Source: an uncultured Desulfobacteraceae bacterium (GTDB lineage Bacteria; Desulfobacterota; Desulfobacteria; Desulfobacterales; UBA5852). From it: a DNA stretch of 64,000 bases. The position numbers were made by a program, and so were the translations under genes. The stretch spans positions 310,001 through 374,000 of the forward strand of contig CAJXSL010000002.1 in the NCBI GenBank assembly GCA_913060875.1, in the 5' to 3' direction. Below the pieces are notes generated by a model that worked only from the letters and a program-made list of their open reading frames with translations, was not told where the DNA came from and did no database searches. Shown here in pieces: positions 52,230 to 64,000 of this stretch (the first letter of the stretch is position 1; each line of letters begins with the position of its first letter).

Positions 52230-53018
52230 TCATTTTTCTTCGATTTGAATCTGCCGGTATTTCAGGTAGATGTAACGCACGAGCTCATACTCGAAAGGGG
52301 ATCCCGTCTCGTAGTAGCGGAAGGGAATCCCCGCCCGGGTGCTGAGGGCGTATAGCCCCGTCCATCCCCAGTAAAGTTTGTCCCGGTCCCCGCTGTTCGA
52401 ATAAATTTCATTCACCACAAAGCTTGCCCAAACCGTACCGACAACGGCATCGACGCCGGTGCCGATGCCGTCGCGCACGCTGGATGGACCCAGTAACGGC
52501 AGCACGAGATAAGGCCCCGGCCCCATCCCCCAGACCCCCAGCGTCTGGCCGAAATCTTCTTCCCTTTTGGTAAACCCCATGGGGGTCGCAGGGTCCAGCA
52601 GGCCGGCGATCCCCAATGTGGTGTTGAAGACGATGCGGGCGGTGGAATTGACGGTTCCCTCGGCGTTGCCCTGCAGCAGGTTGTTGAACACATTTTCGAT
52701 CTCGTAGAGGTTGTCGAAAAAATTGCTGATCCCGTTCCGGACCACCTCCGGCAGGAGGAATCGGTACGTCTTTACCGCCGGCAGAAAAACATATTTATCA
52801 AACCCATAGTTGAATTTGTACACGCTCCGGTTGAAACCCTCCCATGGGTCATAATTTTCGATGGGATCCTCGTAGCCGGGGGCGTTGGGATCCGTGAACT
52901 TGAGCGGGCCGGCCTTCGTCTCTTCGGCATGCGCAGAGCAGACCAACCACAGGCCTATCATGACCATTATTGCCAGGGCCGCCCGCGATCGGCCTCTTGT
53001 CCTAAAGGGATTCCGCAT
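52230..53018 (-). CDS. mlaA: MlaA/VacJ-family outer-membrane lipid-transport protein
   Basis: The 262-residue protein has an N-terminal signal (residues 1-32; ends ..CSAHA) and the MlaA core: DPIENYDPWEGFNRSVYKFNYGFDKYVF, NVFNNLLQGN, RIVFNTTLGIAGLLDPAT and FGQTLGVWGMGPGPYLVLPLLGPSSVRD. MlaA works with porins in the Mla pathway to keep phospholipids out of the outer leaflet of the outer membrane. No Cys lipobox is certain here. The gene is 11 bases downstream of an alpha/beta hydrolase gene and likely cotranscribed with it; the Mla transporter genes mlaBCDEF are not in the window. Confidence 0.93.
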   Translation of the reverse strand: MRNPFRTRGRSRAALAIMVMIGLWLVCSAHAEETKAGPLKFTDPNAPGYEDPIENYDPWEGFNRSVYKFNYGFDKYVFLPAVKTYRFLLPEVVRNGISNFFDNLYEIENVFNNLLQGNAEGTVNSTARIVFNTTLGIAGLLDPATPMGFTKREEDFGQTLGVWGMGPGPYLVLPLLGPSSVRDGIGTGVDAVVGTVWASFVVNEIYSNSGDRDKLYWGWTGLYALSTRAGIPFRYYETGSPFEYELVRYIYLKYRQIQIEEK

Positions 53019-53029
53019 GTCAGCGTTCC

Positions 53030-54313
53030 TTATTCCTTGAAATAGTCGACGATGAACGCCACGACATCCTTCTGTTCCATATTGCCGCAGTGTCCGCCGG
53101 TGGGCCAGATGGTCGCCCGGGTGCCGAACGTATCCCTCAAAAATTCAATCTCTCCCGGCGCCAGGATGAGTTCGTCGTTGTTGGTCATCATCGCGATTTT
53201 ATCCGCGCCGCGCAGATAATCCGCAATGCTGTTCAGGGTCATCTGGTATTTCAGTTGCCCGGAGGTCAGTGAAGGGGTGCGGGCTTTGTAAAACGGGTAA
53301 AAATAGTCGTTGAAGTAGTCCTGAAAGCTGATGCGCAGAGTTGTCGCGAAATAGTCGATCAGCGGCGTGGTCTGCTTTAGCTCCCGGCCCGGGGGGACGA
53401 TCATCCCGTATTGGCTCATGACGTCCGAGGTGAAGATCATGTTGCTGGATGATATCCGGAAGGAAAACCCGATCAGGCTTTCCAGCTTGGCTTCGGTGGG
53501 GATCTTTTTTTTGTAGACCCGGTAGAGGAAATCCTCGTTGAAATCCAGCGGCTCGTCCCGGCTGAAAACGGTGGCAAAGGAACGAATGACCCGTCCCATA
53601 TAGCTGTTGAAGGCGCCGGGCGCATGCCCGATGGTGTTGGCCAGCATGTTGTCGATGATGCCCACGGAATGGAACAGGCTTACCGCCGGGTTGATCAGCA
53701 ATACCCTTTGGAAATTGAAGACGCGCCGCTCGTCGTCCAAGCGGGCCAAAAAGGCGGACTGGGTGCCGCCCAGGCTGTAACCGGTCAGGTAGAATGCGGA
53801 CACCTCCAGCCGGGAGGCTACTTTGGCATAGGCTTTCTCCAAGACCCGATAGAGGTCCTGGGTATCATAGATGATATGACCGGGAACTTTAGTGGTGGAA
53901 GCGTTGACGATAAAATTCATATGCGTGGGCGAAGAAATCGAGATAACGCTGAAACCGGCCTGGTAGAAGGCCCGTTGCAGCCCGACCACTTTAGGGGACT
54001 TATAGCTGGCGCCGGTGCCGGCAATTACGAATATGAGGGGGGCACGTTGCGGTTGGGGTACCAGGGAAAACTTCAGCCCTTCACTGTACCAGAAAACGGG
54101 CGGTATCACGCGATCTTCGAATACCACCAACTCATATTCCCGGACCGGCACCTCGGTTGGAAGATCCGCACGATAAAGAGACGGCGTGCCGACAACGGTC
54201 GCTTCGTAGGCGTTGACGAAGGGGTAATTATAGGCCCCGGTGGTCGTCGCCGCAGGGGCGATCGCCGCCGGGCAGAGCAGCAGCAACAGGATCGTCAGAT
54301 GCAGCCGCTTCAT
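53030..54313 (-). CDS. Exported alpha/beta hydrolase linked to mlaA
   Basis: The 427-residue protein has a signal peptide (MKRLHLTILLLLLCPAAIAPAAT) and an alpha/beta hydrolase fold with the nucleophile elbow LTGYSLGGTQSAF (Ser near residue 185) and an oxyanion region IFVIAGTGASYKS (about 95-107). A late TGGHCGN carries the probable catalytic His. It is a serine hydrolase in the periplasm or outer membrane, perhaps a lipase or esterase. With mlaA 11 bases downstream, it may act on outer-leaflet phospholipids. ATG 54311-54313 has AAAGGA six bases upstream. Confidence 0.85.
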   Translation of the reverse strand: MKRLHLTILLLLLCPAAIAPAATTTGAYNYPFVNAYEATVVGTPSLYRADLPTEVPVREYELVVFEDRVIPPVFWYSEGLKFSLVPQPQRAPLIFVIAGTGASYKSPKVVGLQRAFYQAGFSVISISSPTHMNFIVNASTTKVPGHIIYDTQDLYRVLEKAYAKVASRLEVSAFYLTGYSLGGTQSAFLARLDDERRVFNFQRVLLINPAVSLFHSVGIIDNMLANTIGHAPGAFNSYMGRVIRSFATVFSRDEPLDFNEDFLYRVYKKKIPTEAKLESLIGFSFRISSSNMIFTSDVMSQYGMIVPPGRELKQTTPLIDYFATTLRISFQDYFNDYFYPFYKARTPSLTSGQLKYQMTLNSIADYLRGADKIAMMTNNDELILAPGEIEFLRDTFGTRATIWPTGGHCGNMEQKDVVAFIVDYFKE

Positions 54314-54367
54314 GAAGTATCCTTTCTTCTCAAGGGTTAACGGGTGTTTCGTTTTGAGATGGCTTCC

Positions 54368-54459
54368 AGTGTCCGTCCATAAATGGTAGATTTTGGTTCC
54401 TGGCAAGGCCCGAGCGCGAACACCGCCAGGGGCCGAAAGAGGCCTTTTATGGATGGACA

Positions 54460-54461
<2 letters not shown>
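54368..54461. repeat. Terminal-inverted-repeat element, copy C (94 bp)
   Basis: AGTGTCCGTCCATAAATGG at the left and CTTTTATGGATGGACACT at the right are near-perfect inverted ends; the middle is shortened relative to copies A and D, with only the GCAAGGCCCGAG and CGCCAGGGGCCGAAAG blocks between them. Its right end overlaps the stop codon of the 54460-59103 kinase gene. Confidence 0.88.
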
Positions 54462-59103
<4,642 letters not shown>

Positions 59104-59484
59104 GGTGGTTTCCTTGTTCGCAATGGACTTGCCAAACTTGCAGGAAGAATCCTGATATCATCGCTATATTAGCATAAAATTTATTCCGCAGAAAAATTTC
59201 ATGAAATCTTCGGGTTAGAGGGAAGAAATAAGCATTGCGAGAAGGGTTTTAGCGCCGTATGGCAAGGCGCACGCAGCTTTCAGCGAAGCCGCCGGCTGGT
59301 GCCGGTTTAATCTTTCATGGAAACAGCGCCTGCCGCAGTGACCGCGTCTGGTATTTCGGTGTCGACGCGAAGCGTCGCCCTTTCAGCTTGACGCTTTGAG
59401 CCTGGCCCTTTCTGCATACAAGCCGTCTGTGACGTCCGGATACATGTGTTTCAATAGCACATGCGCTGGGAATTCAAAACCTTG
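59104..59484. other. Intergenic region upstream of the periplasmic-sensor kinase
   Basis: This 381-base gap holds the kinase promoter and the end of the cmoB unit. A small hairpin CGACGC-GAA-GCGTCG at about 59353-59367 may mark transcript ends. Nothing else is recognisable. Confidence 0.4.
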
Positions 59485-60456
59485 TCACGCGGATGCCAGC
59501 AGGACGGCGCGAACAGGCGCCGGATACCCCTCGACCGTCAGGCCCGGATTGGCGGGATCGAGAAAGGCGTCCAGGGACTCGGAATTGATCCATTCCGTGG
59601 GACGCTGTTCATCCAACGTCGTGGGTGTGACGTCCACGCAGCGTACCTGCCGGTAACCGACGGCGCCCAGCCATGCCGCCAGGCGGGTTACACTGGGAAT
59701 GGCATGGACATTGTTCATCTTGGCGTAGCGTCCCCGGGGTTCGAGCACCGTGTCGTCGTCATCCGCCAGGATCAACGTCTCCAGGACCAGTTCGCCGCCG
59801 GGCCGCAACAGCCGGCGCACTTTGGACAGGGCCGCACGCGGGTCGCGCCGGTGGTACAAAATCCCCATGCAGAAAATGGTATCGAAAAAAGCGGGCATGT
59901 CCGGGAATTCCTCCAGCCGCAGGGGCAGCGTGAACAGGCGTTCCGCACGGATATAACGCTGCAGCAGCTGGAACTGGAAATAGAAGGTCAGGTAAGGCTC
60001 GATCCCCAGCATGAGCGCCGGCGCCTCCGGACACATGCGAAAAAGATAATAGCCGCAAGAGGAGCCGATGTCGAGAATACGGCGCCCCGCCAACGGCGCC
60101 AGGTGGGGCCGCACCCGGTCCCACTTGAGCGAGGATACCCATTCGCTGTCCACCCGGATGCCGAAAACCTCGAAGGGCCCTTTGCGCCAGGGGATCACGG
60201 TCCGCAGGGCGTGCCGCAGGGCCCGCCGCTCCTCCGGGCCGACATCTCCAGCCTGCCCGATCCGGATGCAGCCCCGGTCCAGATCCATATCCACCGGCGC
60301 CAGATGGGGCAGGCGGTCCAGCATCGCCAGGTAGGGGCGGGCCTTGCGGTCCTGGCCGTAGATGCGTCTTGCAACCGGCGCCAGTCGTTCCTGGAACGCC
60401 GACGCATAGGCGTCCAATCCCAAACAGGGTAGCTGCTCTAAAAAGGGATGCCTCAT
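59485..60456 (-). CDS. cmoB: tRNA 5-carboxymethoxyuridine(34) synthase CmoB
   Basis: CmoB transfers the carboxymethyl group of carboxy-SAM to 5-hydroxyuridine-34 in tRNA. The 323-residue protein matches E. coli CmoB in length and content: WRKGPFEVFGIRVDSEWVSSLKWDRV, ILDIGSSCGYYLFRM (SAM motif), FDTIFCMGILYHRRDP, GELVLETLIL and a C-terminal ESLDAFLDPANPGLTVEGYPAPVRAV. The ATG at 60454-60456 overlaps the cmoA stop (ATGA), which decides the start; two earlier in-frame ATGs would add nine or more residues. It acts with cmoA directly upstream. Confidence 0.93.
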   Translation of the reverse strand: MRHPFLEQLPCLGLDAYASAFQERLAPVARRIYGQDRKARPYLAMLDRLPHLAPVDMDLDRGCIRIGQAGDVGPEERRALRHALRTVIPWRKGPFEVFGIRVDSEWVSSLKWDRVRPHLAPLAGRRILDIGSSCGYYLFRMCPEAPALMLGIEPYLTFYFQFQLLQRYIRAERLFTLPLRLEEFPDMPAFFDTIFCMGILYHRRDPRAALSKVRRLLRPGGELVLETLILADDDDTVLEPRGRYAKMNNVHAIPSVTRLAAWLGAVGYRQVRCVDVTPTTLDEQRPTEWINSESLDAFLDPANPGLTVEGYPAPVRAVLLASA

Positions 60457-61178
60457 TTCTGGCATATCCAGGAGCAGAAATTGAACCACTTCAACCAGAT
60501 GTCCAGGCGTTTGAATCCGGCTCCCGAGACACGTTTCAAATGATCCGCCACCGTCTCGGGGATCAGGACGTTCTCCAGGGCTTCCCGTTTCTGGGCGATG
60601 GCCAGATCGGAATAGCCGTTTTCCCGCTTGAAGCCGTAGTAAAAATCCTGCTGCAAGTCGCTGAACGCATCGTCGGCATGCACGATCTTTTCCGAGAACA
60701 GCAACACCCCTCCCGGCCGCAGGCCCTTGTAGACACGATCCACCACCCGATCCCGGTCCGCCAGCGACAGGAACTGCAGCGTGAAGTTGATGACGACGAT
60801 GCCGGCGTCTTCGACGCGAAACCGGGCCACATCGGCGTTGACCAGTTCGATCCGCTCGCCGCCGGGCAGGTGCTGCCGCCGCTCGTCATAAACCTTCAGC
60901 ATGGCGGCGGAATTGTCCACCGCGATCATCCGAAAGGGCGTATCCGCCATGACCCGGCAGGCTGCGACGCCCAGGTTGCCGGTGGAGCAGCCCAGGTCAT
61001 AAATGCGGGATTGTTCCTGGTGGAACCGCCGGATCAGCTGGGCCTGGCGCTGGATGATCTCCCCGTAGAGGGGAACCGAGCGCTGGATCATGTCGTCGAA
61101 AACCGTCGCCACCCGGTCGTCAAAGGTAAAGGGCGGCACCGGCCGCCGGGGATCGTCGTAAATGGTGTCATGCGGCAT
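60453..61178 (-). CDS. cmoA: Carboxy-S-adenosyl-L-methionine synthase CmoA
   Basis: CmoA makes carboxy-SAM from SAM and prephenate. The protein (241 residues) starts MPHDTIYDDPRRPVPPFTFDDRVATVFDDMIQRSVPLYGEI, closely like E. coli CmoA, with YDLGCSTGNLG (about residue 65; SAM-binding), VNADVARF and a C-terminal KRLDIWLKWFNFCSWIC. ATG 61176-61178 follows AAGG at some distance. The stop overlaps cmoB by four bases, so the two are translationally coupled. Both use shikimate-derived prephenate; aroF lies far away in this window. Confidence 0.94.
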   Translation of the reverse strand: MPHDTIYDDPRRPVPPFTFDDRVATVFDDMIQRSVPLYGEIIQRQAQLIRRFHQEQSRIYDLGCSTGNLGVAACRVMADTPFRMIAVDNSAAMLKVYDERRQHLPGGERIELVNADVARFRVEDAGIVVINFTLQFLSLADRDRVVDRVYKGLRPGGVLLFSEKIVHADDAFSDLQQDFYYGFKRENGYSDLAIAQKREALENVLIPETVADHLKRVSGAGFKRLDIWLKWFNFCSWICQK

Positions 61179-61262
61179 GGTATCGTCTGCCTTGTTTTGC
61201 GTCAGCGCATTTGCATTGAATTTGTTGTTTAAAATAAGGTTCTTCTCCCAATTAGTTGGGAG

Positions 61263-61293
61263 AAAGGGTCCAAGGGGTTTAGGATTCAAGTGG
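61263..61293. repeat. Left inverted repeat flanking the decayed gene
   Basis: AAAGGGTCCAAGGGGTTT-AGGATTCAAGTGG pairs with the repeat at 61459-61495 (CACTTGGATCCTTGACCCC..CCCTT) with a few mismatches and one short gap. Confidence 0.65.
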
Positions 61294-61458
61294 CCAAGGG
61301 TTTGTTCTCTGGAGATTTAATCAGAGTTTTCAGCAATCGCTCAATTGGCCCAATTTCCACTGCTAATTTTGGAAAACGTTTCGATACATTATATAGATGC
61401 AAACAAAGCGCATATGCTTTTTGCCACACTTGCCATTCTTTGTAATTTTTTAGTATTT
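61286..61458 (-). pseudogene. Decayed four-helix-bundle (23S rRNA intervening-type) protein gene
   Basis: The minus frame reads ...KNYKEWQVWQKAYALCLHLYNVSKRFPKLAVEIGPIERLLKTL... and stops at 61286-61288. The first part (YKEWQVWQKAYALCLHLYNVSKRFPK) is the classic start of a four-helix-bundle protein and the second part (IERLLKTLIKSPENK) its end, but the middle (about 60 residues) is missing and no ATG opens the frame. It is flanked by inverted repeats, so it is a deletion-derived remnant of a mobile or dispersed element. Confidence 0.72.
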
Positions 61459-61495
61459 CACTTGGATCCTTGACCCCTTGACTCCTGGAACCCTT
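61459..61495. repeat. Right inverted repeat flanking the decayed gene
   Basis: CACTTGGATCCTTGACCCC-TTGACTCCTGGAACCCTT is the approximate reverse complement of the repeat at 61263-61293. Such GGGTCAAGG-rich flanks often surround four-helix-bundle genes (recalled from other genomes, not checked). Confidence 0.65.
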
Positions 61496-61635
61496 ATGAT
61501 CCCGAGATGCCCGAGAGGTAATACCCTGTGACCCAATTGCTCATTTGCACCAACTATTCGGGAGATGAACCAAAAATATTTTCATGCAATAGTCAGGTTA
61601 GCGAATGCGCCCAAGGGCATGCAACCGACGTCGCC
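61496..61635. other. Spacer before the MFS transporter gene end
   Basis: No gene is visible; a short plus frame at 61528-61746 overlaps the transporter's end and is not credible. Confidence 0.4.
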
Positions 61636-62967
61636 TCAATCCGGGTAGGGCGCATGGGAAGGCATGGCGGGCGCCGAAGCATCCGGGCGGCCCAAATCCA
61701 CCTGGGCGGCAGGGCCACCCGAAAAATCCGTTCGCCAGACGCATAGCATGGTGCCGGCAATCAGCAGCGCCGCCATCCCCAGCATCAGACGGTAGGCATC
61801 CCCCCCCAGCCAGGCCATGCGATCCAGGAAATGGCCGCAGGCCAGGGGCATCCCCATGGCCAGGGGCAGCGTCAGAACAGGGGCTACGGCGAAATAGGGC
61901 GTCGCATCGGGCAGACCGGAGAGCTTTTTCACCGCCGGCGCAAAAACGATCATGCGGGTGCCCCGGGAAGCCCCCAGCAGGAAACTGGCCCCATAGAAAC
62001 TGACCGGGGTAGACCACAGGGCCATCAGCAGGACCGCCCCCAGGGAACAGACCTTGGATGCCAGGGCCTTGTGTTTCAGGGTCAGCCACCCCAGGGCCCC
62101 CAGAAATACGTTGGCGAGAATAGCCCCGGTATAGATGAGTCCCACGAAAACGCCCGCCGCCACGGCCGGGGCCACGCCCCCGAATTCGGTGGCATAGGCG
62201 GCATAGAACGAGATGACCGTCACCACGATATAGAGCTCGAGATCGCTTCCCAGGAACATCAGAAAATTCCGGTTCCGGAACATGTGCCGCCGGGTGTTGC
62301 GGATAAAATGCCTGAACGATGCACGCGCCGGCCGCCCGACCACCACGTCCCGCGATTCCCGGGTGAGAAAGAAAAACAGGGAGCCCAGCACGAAGAGGAG
62401 CCCCACCACCATGAAAATGACGGCCGCGGCCGCCGGTGCAAAGGCGTAGTGCGCCACCACTTTGAGGATAATCAGGCTGCTGATGAGTTTGGCGGCGTTC
62501 TGGGCGATCATCATATAGGCCAGGCCGGAAGTCGATTTTTCTTCCGATAGGATTTTCACCAGGTAATTCAGCCAGACCGGCTGGGTCATGCCGATGCAGA
62601 CCGAAAAAACAGCGTAGCAGACAAAGAACAGCAGCAGAATGTCATCCGTTTGTTCAAGCAAAGCCAGCAAGCCGCCGAACACCAGGAGGGCCATGCCGGA
62701 CACCAGATGCAGGATCACCACCGCGCGCCGTTTGAATACCATCCCCTCGGTCAAATAGCTCGACAGCAGGGCGAACACCGACATGCCGATAAAAAAGAAA
62801 AAGGGAATCATGCCCAGGGCGAAACTGGAGGCCCCCAGGTTCTTGAGAAACAACTGGAGAAACGTGCTCTCCACCACCACCGGCAACCCCAGCCCCCAGA
62901 GAAACTCCACCAGGGAAATGCCGACGACGTTGCGTGTGTAGTAGTGATCTTTGGTTTTGGATTCCAT
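61636..62967 (-). CDS. MFS transporter, 12-helix type
   Basis: The 443-residue inner-membrane protein has about twelve hydrophobic spans. It starts MESKTKDHYYTRNVVGISLVEFLWGLGLPVVV and has a cytoplasmic loop between spans 6 and 7 (LTRESRDVVVGRPARASFRHFIRNTRRHMFRNRN). It resembles major-facilitator transporters lacking an assigned substrate. The tail (SGGPAAQVDLGRPDASAPAMPSHAPYPD) is disordered. ATG 62965-62967 has GAGG seven bases upstream; an ATG two codons earlier is possible, and the extended frame before it is not coding. No adjacent enzyme genes suggest a substrate. Confidence 0.88.
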   Translation of the reverse strand: MESKTKDHYYTRNVVGISLVEFLWGLGLPVVVESTFLQLFLKNLGASSFALGMIPFFFFIGMSVFALLSSYLTEGMVFKRRAVVILHLVSGMALLVFGGLLALLEQTDDILLLFFVCYAVFSVCIGMTQPVWLNYLVKILSEEKSTSGLAYMMIAQNAAKLISSLIILKVVAHYAFAPAAAAVIFMVVGLLFVLGSLFFFLTRESRDVVVGRPARASFRHFIRNTRRHMFRNRNFLMFLGSDLELYIVVTVISFYAAYATEFGGVAPAVAAGVFVGLIYTGAILANVFLGALGWLTLKHKALASKVCSLGAVLLMALWSTPVSFYGASFLLGASRGTRMIVFAPAVKKLSGLPDATPYFAVAPVLTLPLAMGMPLACGHFLDRMAWLGGDAYRLMLGMAALLIAGTMLCVWRTDFSGGPAAQVDLGRPDASAPAMPSHAPYPD

Positions 62968-63263
62968 CGCCATGCCTCGATGAGCTTTGCGGCAATGCCG
63001 CCCCACCCCATCCAATTGAACGCCCTCCCCGGCAGCCGCGCCAACATCAAAACACGTCCGCCGAACAAGCAGCAAGTCACTCGCGCAGGCACTCTAAAGG
63101 GATAACGCCCCCCTGTCAACGCACCTCGTAATATTGAAATGGCTTCTAAACACCTGCCAATCGACGGAGTCGACGAATTGGGTGCTTGACGCTGTCCGGC
63201 GGCCGCATTAAGTTGACAGGGCATACCGTAGACCGTCAAACGACAACACCCGACCAACTAAGG

Positions 63264-63407
63264 AGTGTCCGTCCATAAATGGTGGATTTTGGTTCCTGGC
63301 AAGGCCCGAGTGAATTTTCAACCGGAGGAATAGCCCGCTATTTCGAGGATTGAAAACTCGCGAGAACGCCGCCAGGGGCCGAAAGATGCCTTTTAGGGAT
63401 GGGCGCT
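63264..63407. repeat. Terminal-inverted-repeat element, copy D (144 bp)
   Basis: The element starts AGTGTCCGTCCATAAATGG and ends AGGGATGGGCGCT, in the same orientation and length as copy A. It shares GATTTTGGTTCCTGGCAAGG, GGAGGAATAG-CCCG-CTATTTCGAGG and CCGCCAGGGGCC. Its right edge lies 12 bases before the rubredoxin start codon, so the rubredoxin ribosome-binding site (AAGGAGG) abuts the repeat. Confidence 0.88.
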
Positions 63408-63418
63408 AAGGAGGATCA

Positions 63419-63577
63419 ATGGACAAGTGGGAATGCCCCTGCGGCTACATCTACGACCCGATGGAAGGCGATATCGAAAACAATGTCCAGGCGGAAACTG
63501 CTTTTGAAGACCTTCCGGACGACTGGGTCTGCCCCCTGTGCGGCGCCGAAAAGGAATACTTCGAAAAACTGGATTGA
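63419..63577 (+). CDS. Rubredoxin with CxC in the first metal knuckle
   Basis: The 52-residue frame starts ATG 63419 after AAGGAGG. It has the rubredoxin pattern: [20 protein letters not shown], then [24 protein letters not shown]. The second knuckle is normal (CPLCG) but the first is CPCGY (one residue between cysteines instead of two), a known-looking variant in some anaerobes. Rubredoxins carry single electrons on an Fe(Cys)4 centre in the cytoplasm, for example to oxygen- or superoxide-reducing enzymes. It is followed seven bases later by a FAD/NAD(P)-binding protein gene, with which it may form an electron-transfer pair. It is too short for most gene callers. Confidence 0.9.
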   Translation: MDKWECPCGYIYDPMEGDIENNVQAETAFEDLPDDWVCPLCGAEKEYFEKLD

Positions 63578-63583
63578 TCCGGC

Positions 63584-64000
63584 ATGAGGGAATGGCTGAT
63601 CGTTGGTGGCGGAATCCACGGGACCTATCTGGCCAACCTGCTGCTCGACCAGCCGGGCCTGCCCGCTGAAAACATCGACATAATCGATCCCCACGATCAC
63701 CTGCTGGAAGCCTGGGATCGCATGACCGCCAACTGCGGCATGCGATACCTGCGTTCACCGGCCACCCATCATATCGATCTTCCCATCCTCTCCATCTACC
63801 AGTTTGCCAAGACACCCGCAGGGCGGTCCTTCGCAGGGTTTATCCCGCCCTACAACCGCCCTGCCCTGGGCCTCTTTCGGGAACACAGCCGTCATGTGAT
63901 CGCGCGCAGCCATCTTGACGAACGTCATATCCAGGGCCGGGGGCTGGCCCTGCACCGCGACGGCCCCGCATACGTGGTGGAGACCACCGCAGGTGACCTG
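63584..64000 (+). CDS. FAD/NAD(P)-binding oxidoreductase, N-terminal part (runs off right edge)
   Basis: The frame starts ATG 63584 and stays open to the window edge (139 residues). It begins MREWLIVGGGIHGTYLANLLL with a GGGxxG dinucleotide-binding loop and continues NIDIIDPHDHLLEAWDRMTANCGMRYLRSPATHHIDL. This start resembles flavin monooxygenase-like (lysine N6-hydroxylase-like) proteins. It lies seven bases after rubredoxin, so it could be a rubredoxin-linked reductase, but the rest of the protein, including the NADPH domain, is outside the window. Confidence 0.75.
   Translation, partial: MREWLIVGGGIHGTYLANLLLDQPGLPAENIDIIDPHDHLLEAWDRMTANCGMRYLRSPATHHIDLPILSIYQFAKTPAGRSFAGFIPPYNRPALGLFREHSRHVIARSHLDERHIQGRGLALHRDGPAYVVETTAGDL

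Overview
The window reads like a chromosomal segment of a sulfate-reducing or related anaerobic deltaproteobacterium (Desulfobacterota, perhaps near Desulfosarcina). This placement is inferred from gene content: a cluster of NifX-like proteins and MinD-type ATPases resembling the Desulfovibrio orange-protein (ORP) locus, rubredoxin, two sigma-54 activators, and two very large hybrid histidine kinases. No rRNA, tRNA, CRISPR array, phage or transposase gene was recognised. Coding density is high and most genes are housekeeping or regulatory. The mobile-looking content is a dispersed terminal-inverted-repeat family (four copies) and one decayed four-helix-bundle gene between inverted repeats.

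Layout. 1-9.7 kb: a truncated MarR regulator, then DAHP synthase (aroF) behind a Trp-rich leader peptide and attenuator, two MBL-fold hydrolases, OsmC, a glutamine-amidotransferase-like hydrolase, a NERD-domain membrane protein, a nucleotidyltransferase-like protein and small hypotheticals. 10.0-11.4 kb: a MltD-like lytic transglycosylase. 11.7-22.6 kb: a long minus-strand run holding an E1/ThiF-nitroreductase fusion, a FeeM-like acyltransferase fused to a Crp-like regulator, two unrecognised proteins, a PpiC chaperone, small proteins and a MocR regulator. The MocR gene is divergent from azlCD. 24.1-31.3 kb: a PEP-synthase-like protein with a LamG-like tail; a PAS/sigma-54 activator followed by palindromic sites, a sigma-54 promoter and a 54-aa membrane protein; and a second PpiC protein. 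31.5-40.6 kb: a CPBP-like fusion, a ParB-like/Lrp-like fusion, a metallophosphoesterase, an APH-like/P-loop kinase fusion next to a tandem UspA protein, a PAS-SpoIIE phosphatase and an ankyrin protein.

41.0-44.4 kb: the ORP-like operon, led by a sigma-70-type promoter with a perfect 18-bp palindrome beside the -10 box and closed by a strong bidirectional terminator. 45.4-51.9 kb: a hybrid kinase and a sigma-54 response regulator, probably partners. 52.2-54.3 kb: mlaA with an alpha/beta hydrolase. 54.5-59.1 kb: a periplasmic-sensor hybrid kinase. 59.5-61.2 kb: cmoAB for tRNA wobble-uridine modification. 61.6-64.0 kb: an MFS transporter, rubredoxin and the start of an FAD/NAD(P)-binding protein.

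The strongest candidates for undescribed biology are: (1) the E1-nitroreductase enzyme beside an acyltransferase-Crp fusion, which looks like a small-molecule synthesis and sensing locus; (2) the self-contained sigma-54 activator/palindrome/small-membrane-protein unit; (3) the Trp attenuator controlling DAHP synthase; and (4) the structured repeat family, one copy of which forms the stop codon of a kinase gene.
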